Assembly: GCA_033964015.1 (NCBI GenBank)
Contig: CM066916.1
Span: forward strand, 15,354,501 to 15,418,500
DNA: 64,000 nt
Direction: 5' to 3'
Source of the DNA: Scolanthus callimorphus
Lineage: Eukaryota; Cnidaria; Anthozoa; Actiniaria; Edwardsiidae
The translations under genes and the position numbers were made by a program. The notes under the pieces were generated by a model. The model had not been told where the DNA came from. It saw only the letters and a list, made by a program, of their open reading frames with translations, and searched no databases. Positions 48,301-54,793 of this stretch are shown in pieces (position 1 is the stretch's first letter; each line of letters starts with the position of its first letter).

Positions 48301-51300
48301 GTATGTCTAGAACATTCGCCTTGGGATAGTCTTTGTTTGTTAGTTTAAAAAATGAATATAATCTATGGGTGGATTTATTAATCTAGAGTGATTCACCCCT
48401 GAGAGTTGAGAAAGTGGGCTGAAAATTGTACTGAAAGCTGACGCGTCAGATGCGTGGCGAGAGCGAGACAGAAGTCATTCTTGAGTATGTTAATTTCACG
48501 AGCCAAAACAACTCGAGCCCGAGTCAAATACGAGTCATGAGCCAACCTCGAGTCACCATAATGTTTTTTTGAAAATCGCAAGGAAATCTAATACGAGTCA
48601 CAAGCCATCCTCGAGTCATTGTTATATATTGTTTCAAAATCGAAAATTCGATCAGAAAGTGGTCACGGGTTTGTGCTGCGAGTCTCTGCAACACCAAATC
48701 GCAGCATGTGAACGGCCGAACGGCGCAGGTGTTTTGAGCATGTTCAAATTTCTCCGCGATTCGCTCACGATGTCGATCGAAATCTTGTCCCATGTCCGTT
48801 GCATCATGGCTGCATCGCGTCGCAAGTTAAGTCGCCGGTCATTCCAACCACGTGATTTTATGTCGCAAGTCGCAGCTGAAATCGGATCAGGTCTTTAGAC
48901 TTGTACGGATGTACTTGTACGAATTACTTTCTAGAGGGCTCCAAGTCTACCTTTGAATTTTTGAGAGCTGCACTTTCTTTTAAAACCTTTACAAAAATAT
49001 AAAACATACATTCTTTTACAAAAAGTTGCCTTAATACCAAGATGACACAGTGGACGATATCTCATTCTGCTGCCTTATGCCCTGACTGATTTTTAAAAGT
49101 GTGACTCGAAGTTGGCTCGTGACTCGTATTTGACTCGGGCTCGAGTTTGGCTCGTGCTACTTGTTTCTCGTCTCTATTAAACCTTCCCATACCTGCAGTT
49201 TTTATACACAATGGTAAATAAGCCATAAAGCTTTTAAATAAAATATTCATGCACCGTCACTGGATTATTAAGAAGCCATGCATTTTTCTACCTCAAATTA
49301 CGTCATCAAATTTGCAGAGAGCTTTGATTTTATATATCTGCAGTGATATGGAGGCAGAATTTTCGGCATTCTGATTTTTAAAAGCACAACTTTCATCGGC
49401 CTACTTGCTCTGAATTGTGTTAATATACCTCTAAAAAAAAACAGGAACTAATAAAGTCACTCATAAGATCCCTGGTTAATTATTTTAGCATGCACTTATA
49501 CGTCTGAAGTACGTGTCAAGCTATCAAACACAGGGGCGGCCGCGGAGCACCCTTAAAAACGGGGGTGCCGAAGAGGCAAAAAATGAAGTGGACACGTAAT
49601 TTCGTTTTTCGTCATGTTTTTACCTCATATACATTTAAGAAAATCTGTAATCTTAACCACTACGTTCTCTGAGCCTAATGTCAAACAGAAACAAAAAGGA
49701 CACGCTTCTGTTCTTCTGTTCATTTTCTTCTTTACGTGTAAATACAAAAAATATTCTATTAGCTTCAAAAAGTGCAGGTGCTCAGCCCCCCGGCAATTCA
49801 TTCGAAAAGTGGAGTCGGTACTCTCGACCGAGGCTAATATTTCATGCTTGAAAAGACAGAAAGAACAGACTAGTGAAAATATATCGATAATAGTCTTTGT
49901 TTCATATAATATTAGCGGCCAAACGGCGAATTACGAATTATGTTTCATAAATATGAAAAGATGAAAAGATAAAAACTTATAATAATAACTATGTACAAAC
50001 TATTGCTGGAGTAGCATGAAGGAAAAAAGTAGAAAAGATTTTACCTCGAGGCAGCAAAATCTTAGTTTCCTGTTTTCATACTATAGAAGCTCCTTGGTGT
50101 CTGATTTTTCTGGATCATTAAAGAACACACCTAATTGTTGAGATATTTGTCGCAGCGGTAGTTTCTATATTACAGGAACTTGAAGAGTTCAACAGAAAGA
50201 AAGGCATCAGAAATAACTTAATGCTCTTCTTTCTCTCGATCTGGGTATATCAAGATTAGAACGGTACTTTTAAAACCGTATACAGGATTGCAGCTATTAA
50301 AGTATTTATAAGAATATATACTTTTTGGATAAGCGGTATTGGAATTTATGAAATCCAAATAATATCTTTTGATATTCAAATGCATTCTTTCTCACAAAGT
50401 TTCCGTTAACATATCTAGCTAGACGGCTAATGAAGACTTAACCTTTCGTATTGAACAGAGCATTAAATCAGCGCCGGTCGCGGATAAAAGGAGCGGGTAG
50501 AGAATTAAACCTACAAATAAACATCGCGGGGCATATTTTGCTGTTCTAACTCGACCCTTCTTTGCGCTTGCTACGGAAGAGCGTTTAGGGCGACCGTAGA
50601 CTAGCTAAGCGTGTATAGTTCTCTTGGAAAAGCGAATTCTGGAAAAAATTAAAGTGTCGAGTTTTGAAATTAGCTTCACAATTTGCGGTAAGGCCGTCTT
50701 GAGATAGTCGTCTCGTCTTTATACTAGACGGCTAAGCCGTTCGGCAAGACTGTGGTGGAAGATAAGGTCGTCTATATAGTCTGTTTGGTGCCCTTCATAT
50801 CCTTCTCTTGCTGGCTGGAAAAGTTTGACGAGAGATCTGCTGGGAAATTTTTTTCCTGCAATAATCTGCTGGGAAAATTCTTGAAGAAAACAAGTTCTGT
50901 GAGGAAAACAATTCCTGTGGTCGCTAATTTTCTTCTTTTTTCACGTTGATGGGAAAATGTTATCTGTTTTCCTTTTTCCGTGACTATTTTCATCAAATCA
51001 CGCTACAACCCCGACTTATGGCAAAAACCTTATCTACCCCCTTGCTGCTGGGAAAAATGTGAGTTGAGGTTCTGCTGGGAAAATATCACTCCAGTTTCCT
51101 CCTGTGAAAAAGGGACAGATAATTTTTTCCCAGCAACTTTTAAACTCATTGTTATTGAACAGAAACACCTGCAAACACCAAAATAAGCCATTTAGACACA
51201 TTTAAGGAGGGGGTGCTCGTTGTGTGTCCCCGGACGGCTAAGACGTCCGACGGCTAATACGTCTTCCTTATTCTCGAGTTTATACTAGACGGCTAAGCCG

Positions 51301-52793
51301 TCTGAGGTGGCAACCACTGGGCATGATAACAAGAGATGACATGGAAGTAATTCAGTGTTTGTCCGAGCACACGGTTATGTTTGGAAAGAGAAGTCTTTCT
51401 TTCTCATAGCTATTACCTATCGCTATAACAGAGCTATCTACTGTTATATACCAGCTCGGTGGTATCAAATTAACACAGGGTGATATGTTTTATCAATGCT
51501 CTCTTTCTTTGGGCAAACATAATACGGCTTCCAAGCGTTTTGTCTTAGGGACGGCATGTCGGAATCTTCGTGCTGTCCCACTTTTTCTGTTTCAAATGTA
51601 AGATCCCTTAGGCCTGGTACATACGCCGCTCTTATCATGAGCCGTACCAAACTGTTACCATGAAATACTCGAAACTCACGACGTTGAAATCGTTTCTACA
51701 TTCCTGGTTTTATTTAAAATAGTTTACGCTACAAGCAGGCGAGAGATGGACAAAAAATATTGTTTCATTGAGATTTTGCATTAGGATCGGCTCATGATAA
51801 GAGCGGCGTATGCACTAAGCCTTATTTGTTCATTAGCGTCACGTACGCGGGTAGTGTCGCTCAAACAATTCTTGTATGATTTCGGTTCCTGTCTTGCTTC
51901 TGTTTTCGTAAGAGTACATTGTTCTGTTAGCGGAAAAAATGTAGTCGCAGCTCTTAAACAAAAGGTAAACATGATCCTCTTTCGATGGGCTAGGGCAAAC
52001 ACCAAATTATTCCTCGAGCCCAAAAACGGGCTCTGAGTCAACAATGTTTGACCAGTCAAGTCTATTTCAGGTCTAGTTTTCTACCCGCGACGTATTTTTT
52101 ACCGCCGACATTTTACCGCGACCCGCGATATTTACCCACGATCCGCGCTGATAAGATGCTCTCTTGAGTGAAAGAAAACTCATTAGAGCACTAAACAATT
52201 TTAAACTGTCATAGTTCGCAACAAGCCCCAAGGCGAGGTGATATTGATGCAGTTCTGCATCGCCCAAAAGAAAAGGAAAATTGTAAAACTGCCTCGAATT
52301 AATCTTCATTAGTCTCAGTTAAGTTGAATTTCATTGAATTTCTCTCATAAGAGAGAAAAGTCCAAATTGAAAACAAAGTCCAAAGTTGCCTTTAGTTGCC
52401 AAAAGTTTTCTCAACTCATTGAACTTCTGGTTTTGCTAAAGTTGCCCAAGGAAGTTAACCTTTAGTCGCCCAAAGTCAATAGGAGCGTATTTTTGTAAAT
52501 CGCTAGCAAAAACCTTCGATTTTGCGTAAGTCGCCTATAGTCACTGTTAGTCGCCCCCAGAAACGGCTCCTTAGGCCTCGGATCTTATTCGAAACTCAAT
52601 GGTAATTTGCGTTGTTTAGAGCCAATAGTTTGAGGGACGTTTTGCCTTGATTTTGCCTTGTCAAATAGGATGATATAAAATAAAATATCTACTTACAGAA
52701 AACTAGAATCCCCATGGTTATGAGAAACATCTGGTCACTGTTTCCCTTAAAGGTTTGCAGCTCCCTGCTTATGCTTATCTCCGAAGAACTCAT
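19343..52793 (-). CDS. AMT: Ammonium transporter gene B (AMT/MEP family), ten exons, complete
   Basis: Complete predicted AMT of 496 residues. Exons in transcript order: 52793-52697, 28277-28188, 27300-27070, 26919-26813, 26403-26272, 25364-25235, 24556-24450, 23731-23593, 20655-20434, 19578-19343 (TAG stop). Lengths sum to 1491 nt and all phases agree. Pore histidines fall at about residues 184 (DFAGSGVVH) and 346 ([10 protein letters not shown]). The C-terminal tail has the conserved [13 protein letters not shown] motif, which in other AMT proteins couples subunits of the trimer. Two oddities: intron 4 appears to start with GC instead of GT, and intron 1 is about 24.4 kb because the nearer first-exon copy at 30.8 kb is frameshifted. 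Exons 2-10 are near certain. The link to the 52.7 kb first exon is an inference from phase, sequence match and the duplicate's defect. Confidence 0.92.
19653..19962. mobile_element. TGATTGACGGAAGC element, near-complete, AMT B intron 9
   Basis: Left end TTTTACTGCGGTTTTCATAA and right end TTATGATATCGCAGTAAG are imperfect inverted repeats. GAGTTCCGTCAATCAAAC and GTTTGATTGACGGAAT are inner inverted copies. Confidence 0.75.
20361..20390 (+). repeat. Short copy of the same retroelement 3' end
   Basis: TGAGCTCCGCTTTTAGGCTG then TGCCTTAG; a third copy of the repeat at 9312-9356 and 47791-47887. It starts about 44 bases beyond the AMT B exon 9 donor. Confidence 0.55.
20434..20655 (-). CDS. AMT: AMT B exon 9 (second pore histidine)
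   Basis: 222 nt, starting [16 protein letters not shown] with the second pore histidine (about residue 346) and ending [11 protein letters not shown]. Acceptor CGTTAG, donor GTGAGA. Confidence 0.95.
20784..21080. mobile_element. Related element with TTACAGCTGTTTTGAG ends, AMT B intron 8
   Basis: Ends TTACAGCTGTTTTGAG and CTCAAAACAGCTGTAA are perfect inverted repeats. The inner part shares GGCTTCCGTTAATCAAAC and GTTTGATTGACGGAAGCC with the previous family. Confidence 0.85.
21272..21745. mobile_element. G-run TIR element with repeated CCCTAAAAGATACC, AMT B intron 8
   Basis: Ends carry CCCCCGGGGGGGGGG, then ACTCCAATATTTTTTGTCGG, and the inverse at the right (CCGACCAAAAAATATGGG). Inside, CCCTAAAAGATACC-like units recur at least five times. 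A larger cousin lies at 44071-44505. Confidence 0.8.
21746..23592. other. AMT B intron 8, distal part
   Basis: No gene. AATCCCGTT words recur in two clusters (about 21940-22015 and 23110-23215), near CAGGGTCCTGAAGGGG and its inverse CCCTTTCAGGACCCTG. Together they suggest an element of about 1.3 kb, from about 21905 to 23235. Confidence 0.5.
23593..23731 (-). CDS. AMT: AMT B exon 8
   Basis: 139 nt, from [19 protein letters not shown] to [12 protein letters not shown], phase 1 at the end. Acceptor TCCAAG, donor GTTTGG. Confidence 0.94.
24052..24266. mobile_element. Fold-back element pair, copy 2 (AMT B intron 7), right arm deleted
   Basis: Same two-part unit as 4970-5256. In the second palindrome the sequence jumps from CCCATTCGGCC straight to TTGTTA, so the right arm has been lost. 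It lies in a different intron from copy 1, so the copies are independent insertions and do not come from the gene duplication. Confidence 0.8.
24450..24556 (-). CDS. AMT: AMT B exon 7
   Basis: 107 nt, residues about 263-298, ending TINGGLTGM in phase 0. Acceptor TTGTAG, donor GTATTT. Confidence 0.94.
24557..25234. other. AMT B intron 6
   Basis: 678 bp, AT-rich, with a short G-run at about 24640. Nothing recognised. Confidence 0.6.
25235..25364 (-). CDS. AMT: AMT B exon 6
   Basis: 130 nt, beginning [20 protein letters not shown] and ending in phase 1. Acceptor TTTTCAG, donor GTCAGT. Confidence 0.95.
25365..26271. other. AMT B intron 5
   Basis: 907 bp. Apart from the ATT microsatellite I see nothing recognisable. 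Confidence 0.6.
25910..25947. repeat. (ATT)n microsatellite
   Basis: About twelve ATT units, one imperfect. Confidence 0.9.
26272..26403 (-). CDS. AMT: AMT B exon 5 (AMT signature, first pore histidine)
   Basis: 132 nt, phase 0 at both ends. It encodes [19 protein letters not shown], ends in GHTVP, and holds the first pore histidine (about residue 184). Acceptor CTGCAG, donor GTAAAT. Confidence 0.96.
26597..26695. mobile_element. Short fold-back element, AMT B intron 4
   Basis: AAGGTTGGTTTCCATATGTT, then GCAACTGTCGCAG, mirrored by CTGCGACAGCTGCAACTATG and GAAACC. The GGTTTCCATAT tip resembles the element at 17936. Confidence 0.75.
26813..26919 (-). CDS. AMT: AMT B exon 4 (apparent GC donor)
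   Basis: 107 nt if it ends at the position matching AMT A, giving [16 protein letters not shown] to NITYM in phase 0. The next bases are GCATGTAATC, so the intron would start GC. The nearest GT, four bases on, would leave phase 1 and break the frame of exon 5. A GC-AG intron is the simplest reading. A base error or allele is the alternative. Confidence 0.88.
27070..27300 (-). CDS. AMT: AMT B exon 3
   Basis: 231 nt. Conserved blocks [20 protein letters not shown] and [19 protein letters not shown]. Acceptor CATCTAG, donor GTAGGG. The last part of the exon and the first intron bases match AMT A closely. Confidence 0.95.
27301..28187. other. AMT B intron 2
   Basis: No gene. It contains locally duplicated words about 130-260 bases apart (CATGTCCGAGAGGTACT, twice; CCACGAGTATGCCA, twice), indicating an internal partial duplication. 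Confidence 0.6.
28188..28277 (-). CDS. AMT: AMT B exon 2
   Basis: 90 nt, the same length and phases as AMT A exon 2, with nearly identical protein ([17 protein letters not shown]). Acceptor TATCACAG, donor GTGAGT. Confidence 0.95.
28930..29195. mobile_element. Near-perfect inverted repeat, arms about 100 bp
   Basis: Left arm TATAGGGTTTATATGGGG through GTTTGGACCTGGAAATTT to ACCATGTTGTTAGTTG. The right arm is its reverse complement with very few differences. The loop is about 65 bases and includes a CCCCCCCCCTTCCCCCCCC run. Confidence 0.88.
29707..29822. repeat. Half-copy of the TGATTGACGGAAGC element
   Basis: CTCTCAAAGCCTGCGTGAAA, then GATTGACGGAAGCC, ending ATGAAAATTGCAGTAAG; close to 16640-16765 but with a deletion in the middle. 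Confidence 0.75.
30288..30415. repeat. Direct repeat R2, copy without insertion
   Basis: CTGCGGGTCGAAGTTATTTC to CAGCACTTCATATCAAATTA, then TGGCTC. The second copy at 31449-31836 is nearly identical apart from a 255 bp element inserted at the TA at 30400-30401. Confidence 0.92.
30811..30900 (-). pseudogene. Decayed duplicate of AMT B exon 1
   Basis: It matches the intact first exon at 52697-52793: ATG, the run SSEI, ELQ then FKGNSDQ, and the same GTAAGT donor. It lacks two codons and has one further base deleted where the intact copy reads CAG ATG TTT. Read from its ATG it meets TAA soon after the deletion. Read in the frame required by exon 2, a TGA lies just upstream. As written it cannot supply the N terminus. 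A sequencing error in a run of five A on the plus strand is the main alternative, in which case this would be the true first exon, only 2.5 kb from exon 2. Confidence 0.7.
31021..31025 (-). promoter_or_regulatory. CCAAT box in the duplicated AMT B promoter copy
   Basis: Same CCAATCAGAATACAGC context as at 52.9 kb, about 120 bases upstream of the decayed exon's ATG. Whether this promoter copy is active cannot be told from sequence. Confidence 0.35.
31449..31836. repeat. Direct repeat R2, copy interrupted by a MITE
   Basis: Second copy of the 30288-30415 sequence. It is continuous on both sides of the element at 31567-31821. Confidence 0.92.
31567..31821. mobile_element. 255 bp MITE with TA target duplication and known empty site
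   Basis: Ends CAGCCGATTGCGTTTGAGCG and CGCTCAAACGCAATCGGCTG. The arms continue through TTTTACCCTAACAGTTCGCA. TA lies on both sides, where the empty site at 30400-30401 has a single TA. A TA target fits the Tc1/mariner and related groups. No transposase. Confidence 0.95.
31915..32091. mobile_element. 177 bp MITE with TA flanks
   Basis: Ends GCTGTATTCACACTAGAGAC and the imperfect reverse complement finishing AGTGTGAATACAGC. TA at 31913-31914 and 32092-32093. Confidence 0.85.
32094..33711. other. Non-coding, AMT B intron 1
   Basis: AT-rich. Short open frames on both strands show no recognisable protein. No repeat stands out. Confidence 0.55.
34360..34580. mobile_element. 220 bp MITE family M1, copy C
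   Basis: Same TIRs. Exact 9 bp target duplication AGAGTTTCC. It lies in AMT B intron 1. Confidence 0.92.
34849..35113. mobile_element. 265 bp deletion derivative of the AACTGGTC element
   Basis: Starts AACTGGTCTCATTGTGCTAA and ends ATTTGCACTAATGGGGACCA then GTT, imperfect inverted tips. The same start and end recur at 35114 and 37860 around a 2.7 kb interior. Read on the minus strand, both copies open with MLLISIHLL, perhaps a remnant of a former coding region. Confidence 0.75.
35283..35392. repeat. Minisatellite, 16 bp unit AAAACTCCCATTACTC
   Basis: Six or so imperfect units in tandem. Confidence 0.85.
35650..35950. repeat. Minisatellite with TGACCCGATGTCACGCCATG core
   Basis: Four imperfect units of about 60-95 bases, each with ACACGCGTGACCCGATGTCA, CCATGCGCATTCA and (in most) CAAGACTTGTGTGACAGA. 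Unit length varies because the spacer half is sometimes missing. Confidence 0.88.
35998..36235. repeat. Minisatellite with CAGCCCC(C/G)TCTGCTGG core
   Basis: Six to seven units: CCAGCCCCCTGCTGGCTTCA types at the edges and three tandem 31 bp units with CTCCAAATCACAGCAGCCCC in the middle. Confidence 0.85.
36325..36357. repeat. (GATA)n tail of LINE
   Basis: About eight GATA units. On the minus strand this is the (TATC)n 3' tail of the LINE fragment to its right. Confidence 0.9.
36358..37484 (-). pseudogene. 5'-truncated LINE: reverse transcriptase fragment (329-codon frame)
   Basis: Open frame 37484-36498 with RT motifs [20 protein letters not shown], the catalytic block [18 protein letters not shown], and C-terminal [15 protein letters not shown] and [15 protein letters not shown]. 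It ends [17 protein letters not shown]. It begins in the middle of the RT domain (SFLLDRNQC); the codons before that are not LINE-like. The upstream ORF2 with endonuclease is absent, so the element is dead. The family resembles CR1/L2-type LINEs, and its tail matches the fragment at 59.4-60.2 kb. Confidence 0.9.
37862..39700. other. Non-coding, AMT B intron 1
   Basis: No gene recognised. T-rich stretches on the plus strand give open frames with low-complexity protein. Confidence 0.5.
40468..43309. mobile_element. 2.84 kb element with GGGAGTGGTCATTATTTAAC ends
   Basis: Left end GGGAGTGGTCATTATTTAAC then a long G-run; the right end is its reverse complement after a C-run. G-rich subterminal blocks with GGGGTC words follow on both sides. 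Inside, two blocks are repeated: TCGGCTCGCGCTGCGCGCTC near 40700 and 41395, and GACTCCATTTCTTCAGCGTG near 40850 and 42702. No transposase recognised. Confidence 0.75.
43310..44070. other. Non-coding spacer
   Basis: No gene or repeat recognised. Confidence 0.5.
44071..44505. mobile_element. 435 bp element with poly-G/poly-C TIRs and CCCTAAAAGATAGC units
   Basis: Left: a run of about 20 G, then ACTCCCAATATTTTAGACGG; right: the inverse, with CCGTCTGAAAATATGAGGAG then a C-run. CGCTAGAAAC or CTAGAAAC lies at both edges. CCCCTAAAAGATAGC-like words recur inside. Related to 21272-21745. Confidence 0.8.
44506..46053. other. Non-coding, AMT B intron 1
   Basis: No gene. From about 45200 to 45380 there are many GCGCTT/AAGCGC and GCAGCGG words, probably a degraded fold-back element. 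Confidence 0.5.
46054..46464. mobile_element. 411 bp MITE with GGGAGCATTCATTATTTATG ends
   Basis: The inverted ends continue through CCAGGGGGTGGGCTGGCAA on the left and the reverse complement on the right, about 39 bases. TA flanks are present. The tip resembles that of 40468-43309 and the left edge of 15013-16035. Confidence 0.88.
46465..47790. other. Non-coding, with TTTCC element edge
   Basis: Around 46978-47238 there are CCCGGAGGGGTGAGGGTGGG, CATACCCTCCTACGAAGGGA and GGGTATGGATATTTTTGGAA, pieces of the element edges seen at 33712 and 39875. No gene. Confidence 0.5.
47791..47887 (+). repeat. Retroelement 3' end with (TATC)n tail
   Basis: GGAGTTCCGCTTTTAGGCAG, then GCCTAAATCTATATATTATC, ending in CTATCTATCTATC. 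The tandem TATC tail matches the tail style of the LINE fragments at 36.3 and 59.4 kb, suggesting the 3' end of a related LINE or a SINE mobilised by it. Confidence 0.65.
48497..49156. mobile_element. 660 bp element with about 50 bp TIRs rich in GACTCG
   Basis: Left end CACGAGCCAAAACAACTCGA then GCCCGAGTCAAATACGAGTC; the right end is its reverse complement. A second internal set of GAGTCACAAGCCATCCTCGA lies near 48594. No transposase. Confidence 0.85.
49157..50690. other. Non-coding, AMT B intron 1
   Basis: No gene recognised. The open frame at 49614-49964 is lysine/phenylalanine-rich and does not look like a protein domain. Confidence 0.5.
50690..51310. repeat. Element with CTAGACGGCTAAGCCGT edges and GCTGGGAAAA repeats
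   Basis: TTTATACTAGACGGCTAAGC occurs in the same orientation near 50718 and 51280. Between them TGCTGGGAAA recurs at least five times, with inverse TTTCCCAGCA near 51125. Confidence 0.55.
51611..51821. mobile_element. 211 bp MITE with about 36 bp TIRs
   Basis: Ends GGCCTGGTACATACGCCGCT then CTTATCATGAGCCG, and the imperfect reverse complement. TTA on both sides. Confidence 0.85.
52697..52793 (-). CDS. AMT: AMT B exon 1 (intact copy, start codon)
   Basis: 97 nt, residues 1-32 ([20 protein letters not shown], then [12 protein letters not shown]) ending in phase 1 with donor GTAAGT, exactly as exon 2 requires. It is the only intact first exon for gene B in the window, although exon 2 is 24.4 kb away. 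The block containing it (52170-52960) is a diverged duplicate of 30510-31070. Confidence 0.75.
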
Positions 52794-52919
52794 GTCGGCG
52801 ACTTTTACTTGATCATAAGAAGCGAGCAATCGGCTCTACTCGGTATCAGGCCGTGGGCGGTATTGTAGCCTTGTAGAACAAGCGTTAGACTATATCATTC
52901 TTCTATAAGCTGTATTCTG

Positions 52920-52924
52920 ATTGG
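52920..52924 (-). promoter_or_regulatory. CCAAT box upstream of AMT B exon 1
   Basis: CCAAT on the minus strand, about 127 bases upstream of the ATG, inside CCAATCAGAATACAGC. The same word is kept at 31021-31025 in the duplicated copy, though the flanks have diverged. A promoter role is inferred from position and conservation. Confidence 0.4.
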
Positions 52925-52960
52925 CTTCGATACTATCCAAAATTGGTCATCGTAAGATCT

Positions 52961-54573
52961 ATACTTCGTTAGTTATACAAAGGACAAAATGGCGTCTCAA
53001 AAATAGCCTCGAGCTGTTAGCCTCGAGAATTGAAGTTTTTGCCAGTTTTCATGAGCTGTAGCCTATTACATATAAACTTTAGTTCCTATGTTCTCTATTG
53101 TGTTTTCTTGTGAACTAGTTTTGTTCCACGGGTTTATGAAGCCTGCACCATGCCACTCTACTGTCTTTTTGTGACATTTTTATAATTCATCAAGCTGAGG
53201 TATTCTGAATGATTTATGTCAATTATAAAGGCTGACCACCGTGGACATACGTATTCTGATTCTGATTTATTATAGTAATTAATTGTTCCTTTATAAGTAT
53301 ACTACGACTGAGTTTTAAATACCTGACTAATCGCAGCGAGTTGATGTACATTTCGAACACGGGCCCATTTTTTATACTTTTCTCGATTTTTGAGATATTC
53401 GTGTTGTCTATTTATCGATTTTCTTTCTTACACATACAGTTTATTTATGGTATATACTTGTTCTTGAGAGAAGGTAGTACATCGTTGAATTTTGGTGAGA
53501 GAAAATGGAAACCAAATGTTGTGCGTATTCCTAAATTGGGGTGTCAGGCGTCACGCTAGTAGCGACTAGTCTGACGGGTATTTTTATTTTCCGTGCAATC
53601 GGATGACCTAACTAAAACCAAAGGGTCTCTATATTTGAAGAACCTATATCTGATAATGGGTTACTGAAGTAATTTGCTCTCGGAATTACTATTTCGCCGC
53701 CGACCTGCCTATTTTAGTTTCCATCATTTGGCTGTCATTTTTTTTTGCCAATTTCGTCCTATATAAAATTTATAAGCAAAATCTTTTTAAAAGTTCTTAT
53801 ACTCTGGTCAATTGTTTGACGCTGTGTAACTGTCCACAAATTGTCATATTGTTCTCAAGTATTTTAGCTAAGATAGGCGCTATTAGCCGAGATATACATT
53901 TTCACACTTTTCTGAACGCTTTGTCCGAGGCAAGCCAGATTTTACAACAGGTGCTCATGTTTGTACCAATTGCCAAAGATAAAAATGTTAATAGCCGAAA
54001 TACCGTTGATATCCGGTCCACTAATTTTGTCATTATTTACAATACACCTGAGCTCTGTAAGTACTATCGTTTGGGATCAGGAATTTTTCAAACTTTGCTG
54101 AACGCTTAGTCCGGAGTACTTTGAACACATTTGCATACCATAACATGTAGACTTTCCCAAAGTCCGCTGTTCCTCTTTTTTTTTATAATTGGCTTATTTT
54201 GTACTCTCTCGCACTACCGTGTGATTTTCTTTTTTTCACTTTGTTCTAAGGGAAAACATAGAGTACGACTTGGGGCAAGTCTACATAACATGCAATATAG
54301 TGTTTCATTTTTCATTGTGTAATTAAAAATCTTTATATAGAGAGCGTTTAGTGAAACTAAGTGAAACTGTTGCTCGCGCTCATTCCCAGGCCCCCACGGC
54401 CATATTATATAACTCACTATAATTTCCCGAAAGAGTCGTAAAACTTACTATCTATTACTTGTCTTACGATTCTTAATCATTTCTAGCAAAAATGGCGATG
54501 ATTCCGATTTTCGTTAAAAAGTGCTACGTATGGTTTTGCGCACCCTCACTGCGACTAATCTCAACAACAATGC
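52961..54573. other. Non-coding, upstream of AMT B
   Basis: AT-rich. No gene or strong repeat recognised. Confidence 0.5.
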
Positions 54574-54793
54574 CATCTCGAACCCAGAGCTCCCCGGCTC
54601 GTCTGCTCGCAGGGGAGGTTCTGGGGACATCCATTTGAGGGACTTCGCTGATTGGCTGATTTTAAACGTTGGGGCATGCGCAGAAAGGTGTGTCTCTCAG
54701 CGGCTCTGTATCAAATCTCGCGCATGCGTCAATGGCTGTCACCAGAGCCTCCCCCGCGAGGTGACGAGCAGGGGAGCTCTGGGTTCGAGAATG
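54574..54793. mobile_element. 220 bp MITE family M1, copy D
   Basis: Same TIRs, with one base lost at the left tip (CATCTCG). Exact 9 bp target duplication CAACAATGC. Confidence 0.92.

Larger units (their letters stand above)
52170..52960. repeat. Duplicated block, copy 2: AMT B promoter plus intact exon 1
   Basis: Counterpart of 30510-31070, about 21.8 kb away in the same orientation. It holds the intact first exon and roughly 250 bp (about 52325-52590) missing from copy 1. That extra part is rich in the words AGTTGCC and TAGTCGCC. Confidence 0.85.

Noticed and set aside
49614..49964. 116-codon open frame
   Set aside because: Lysine- and phenylalanine-rich low-complexity protein with no motif, in AT-rich intron sequence.
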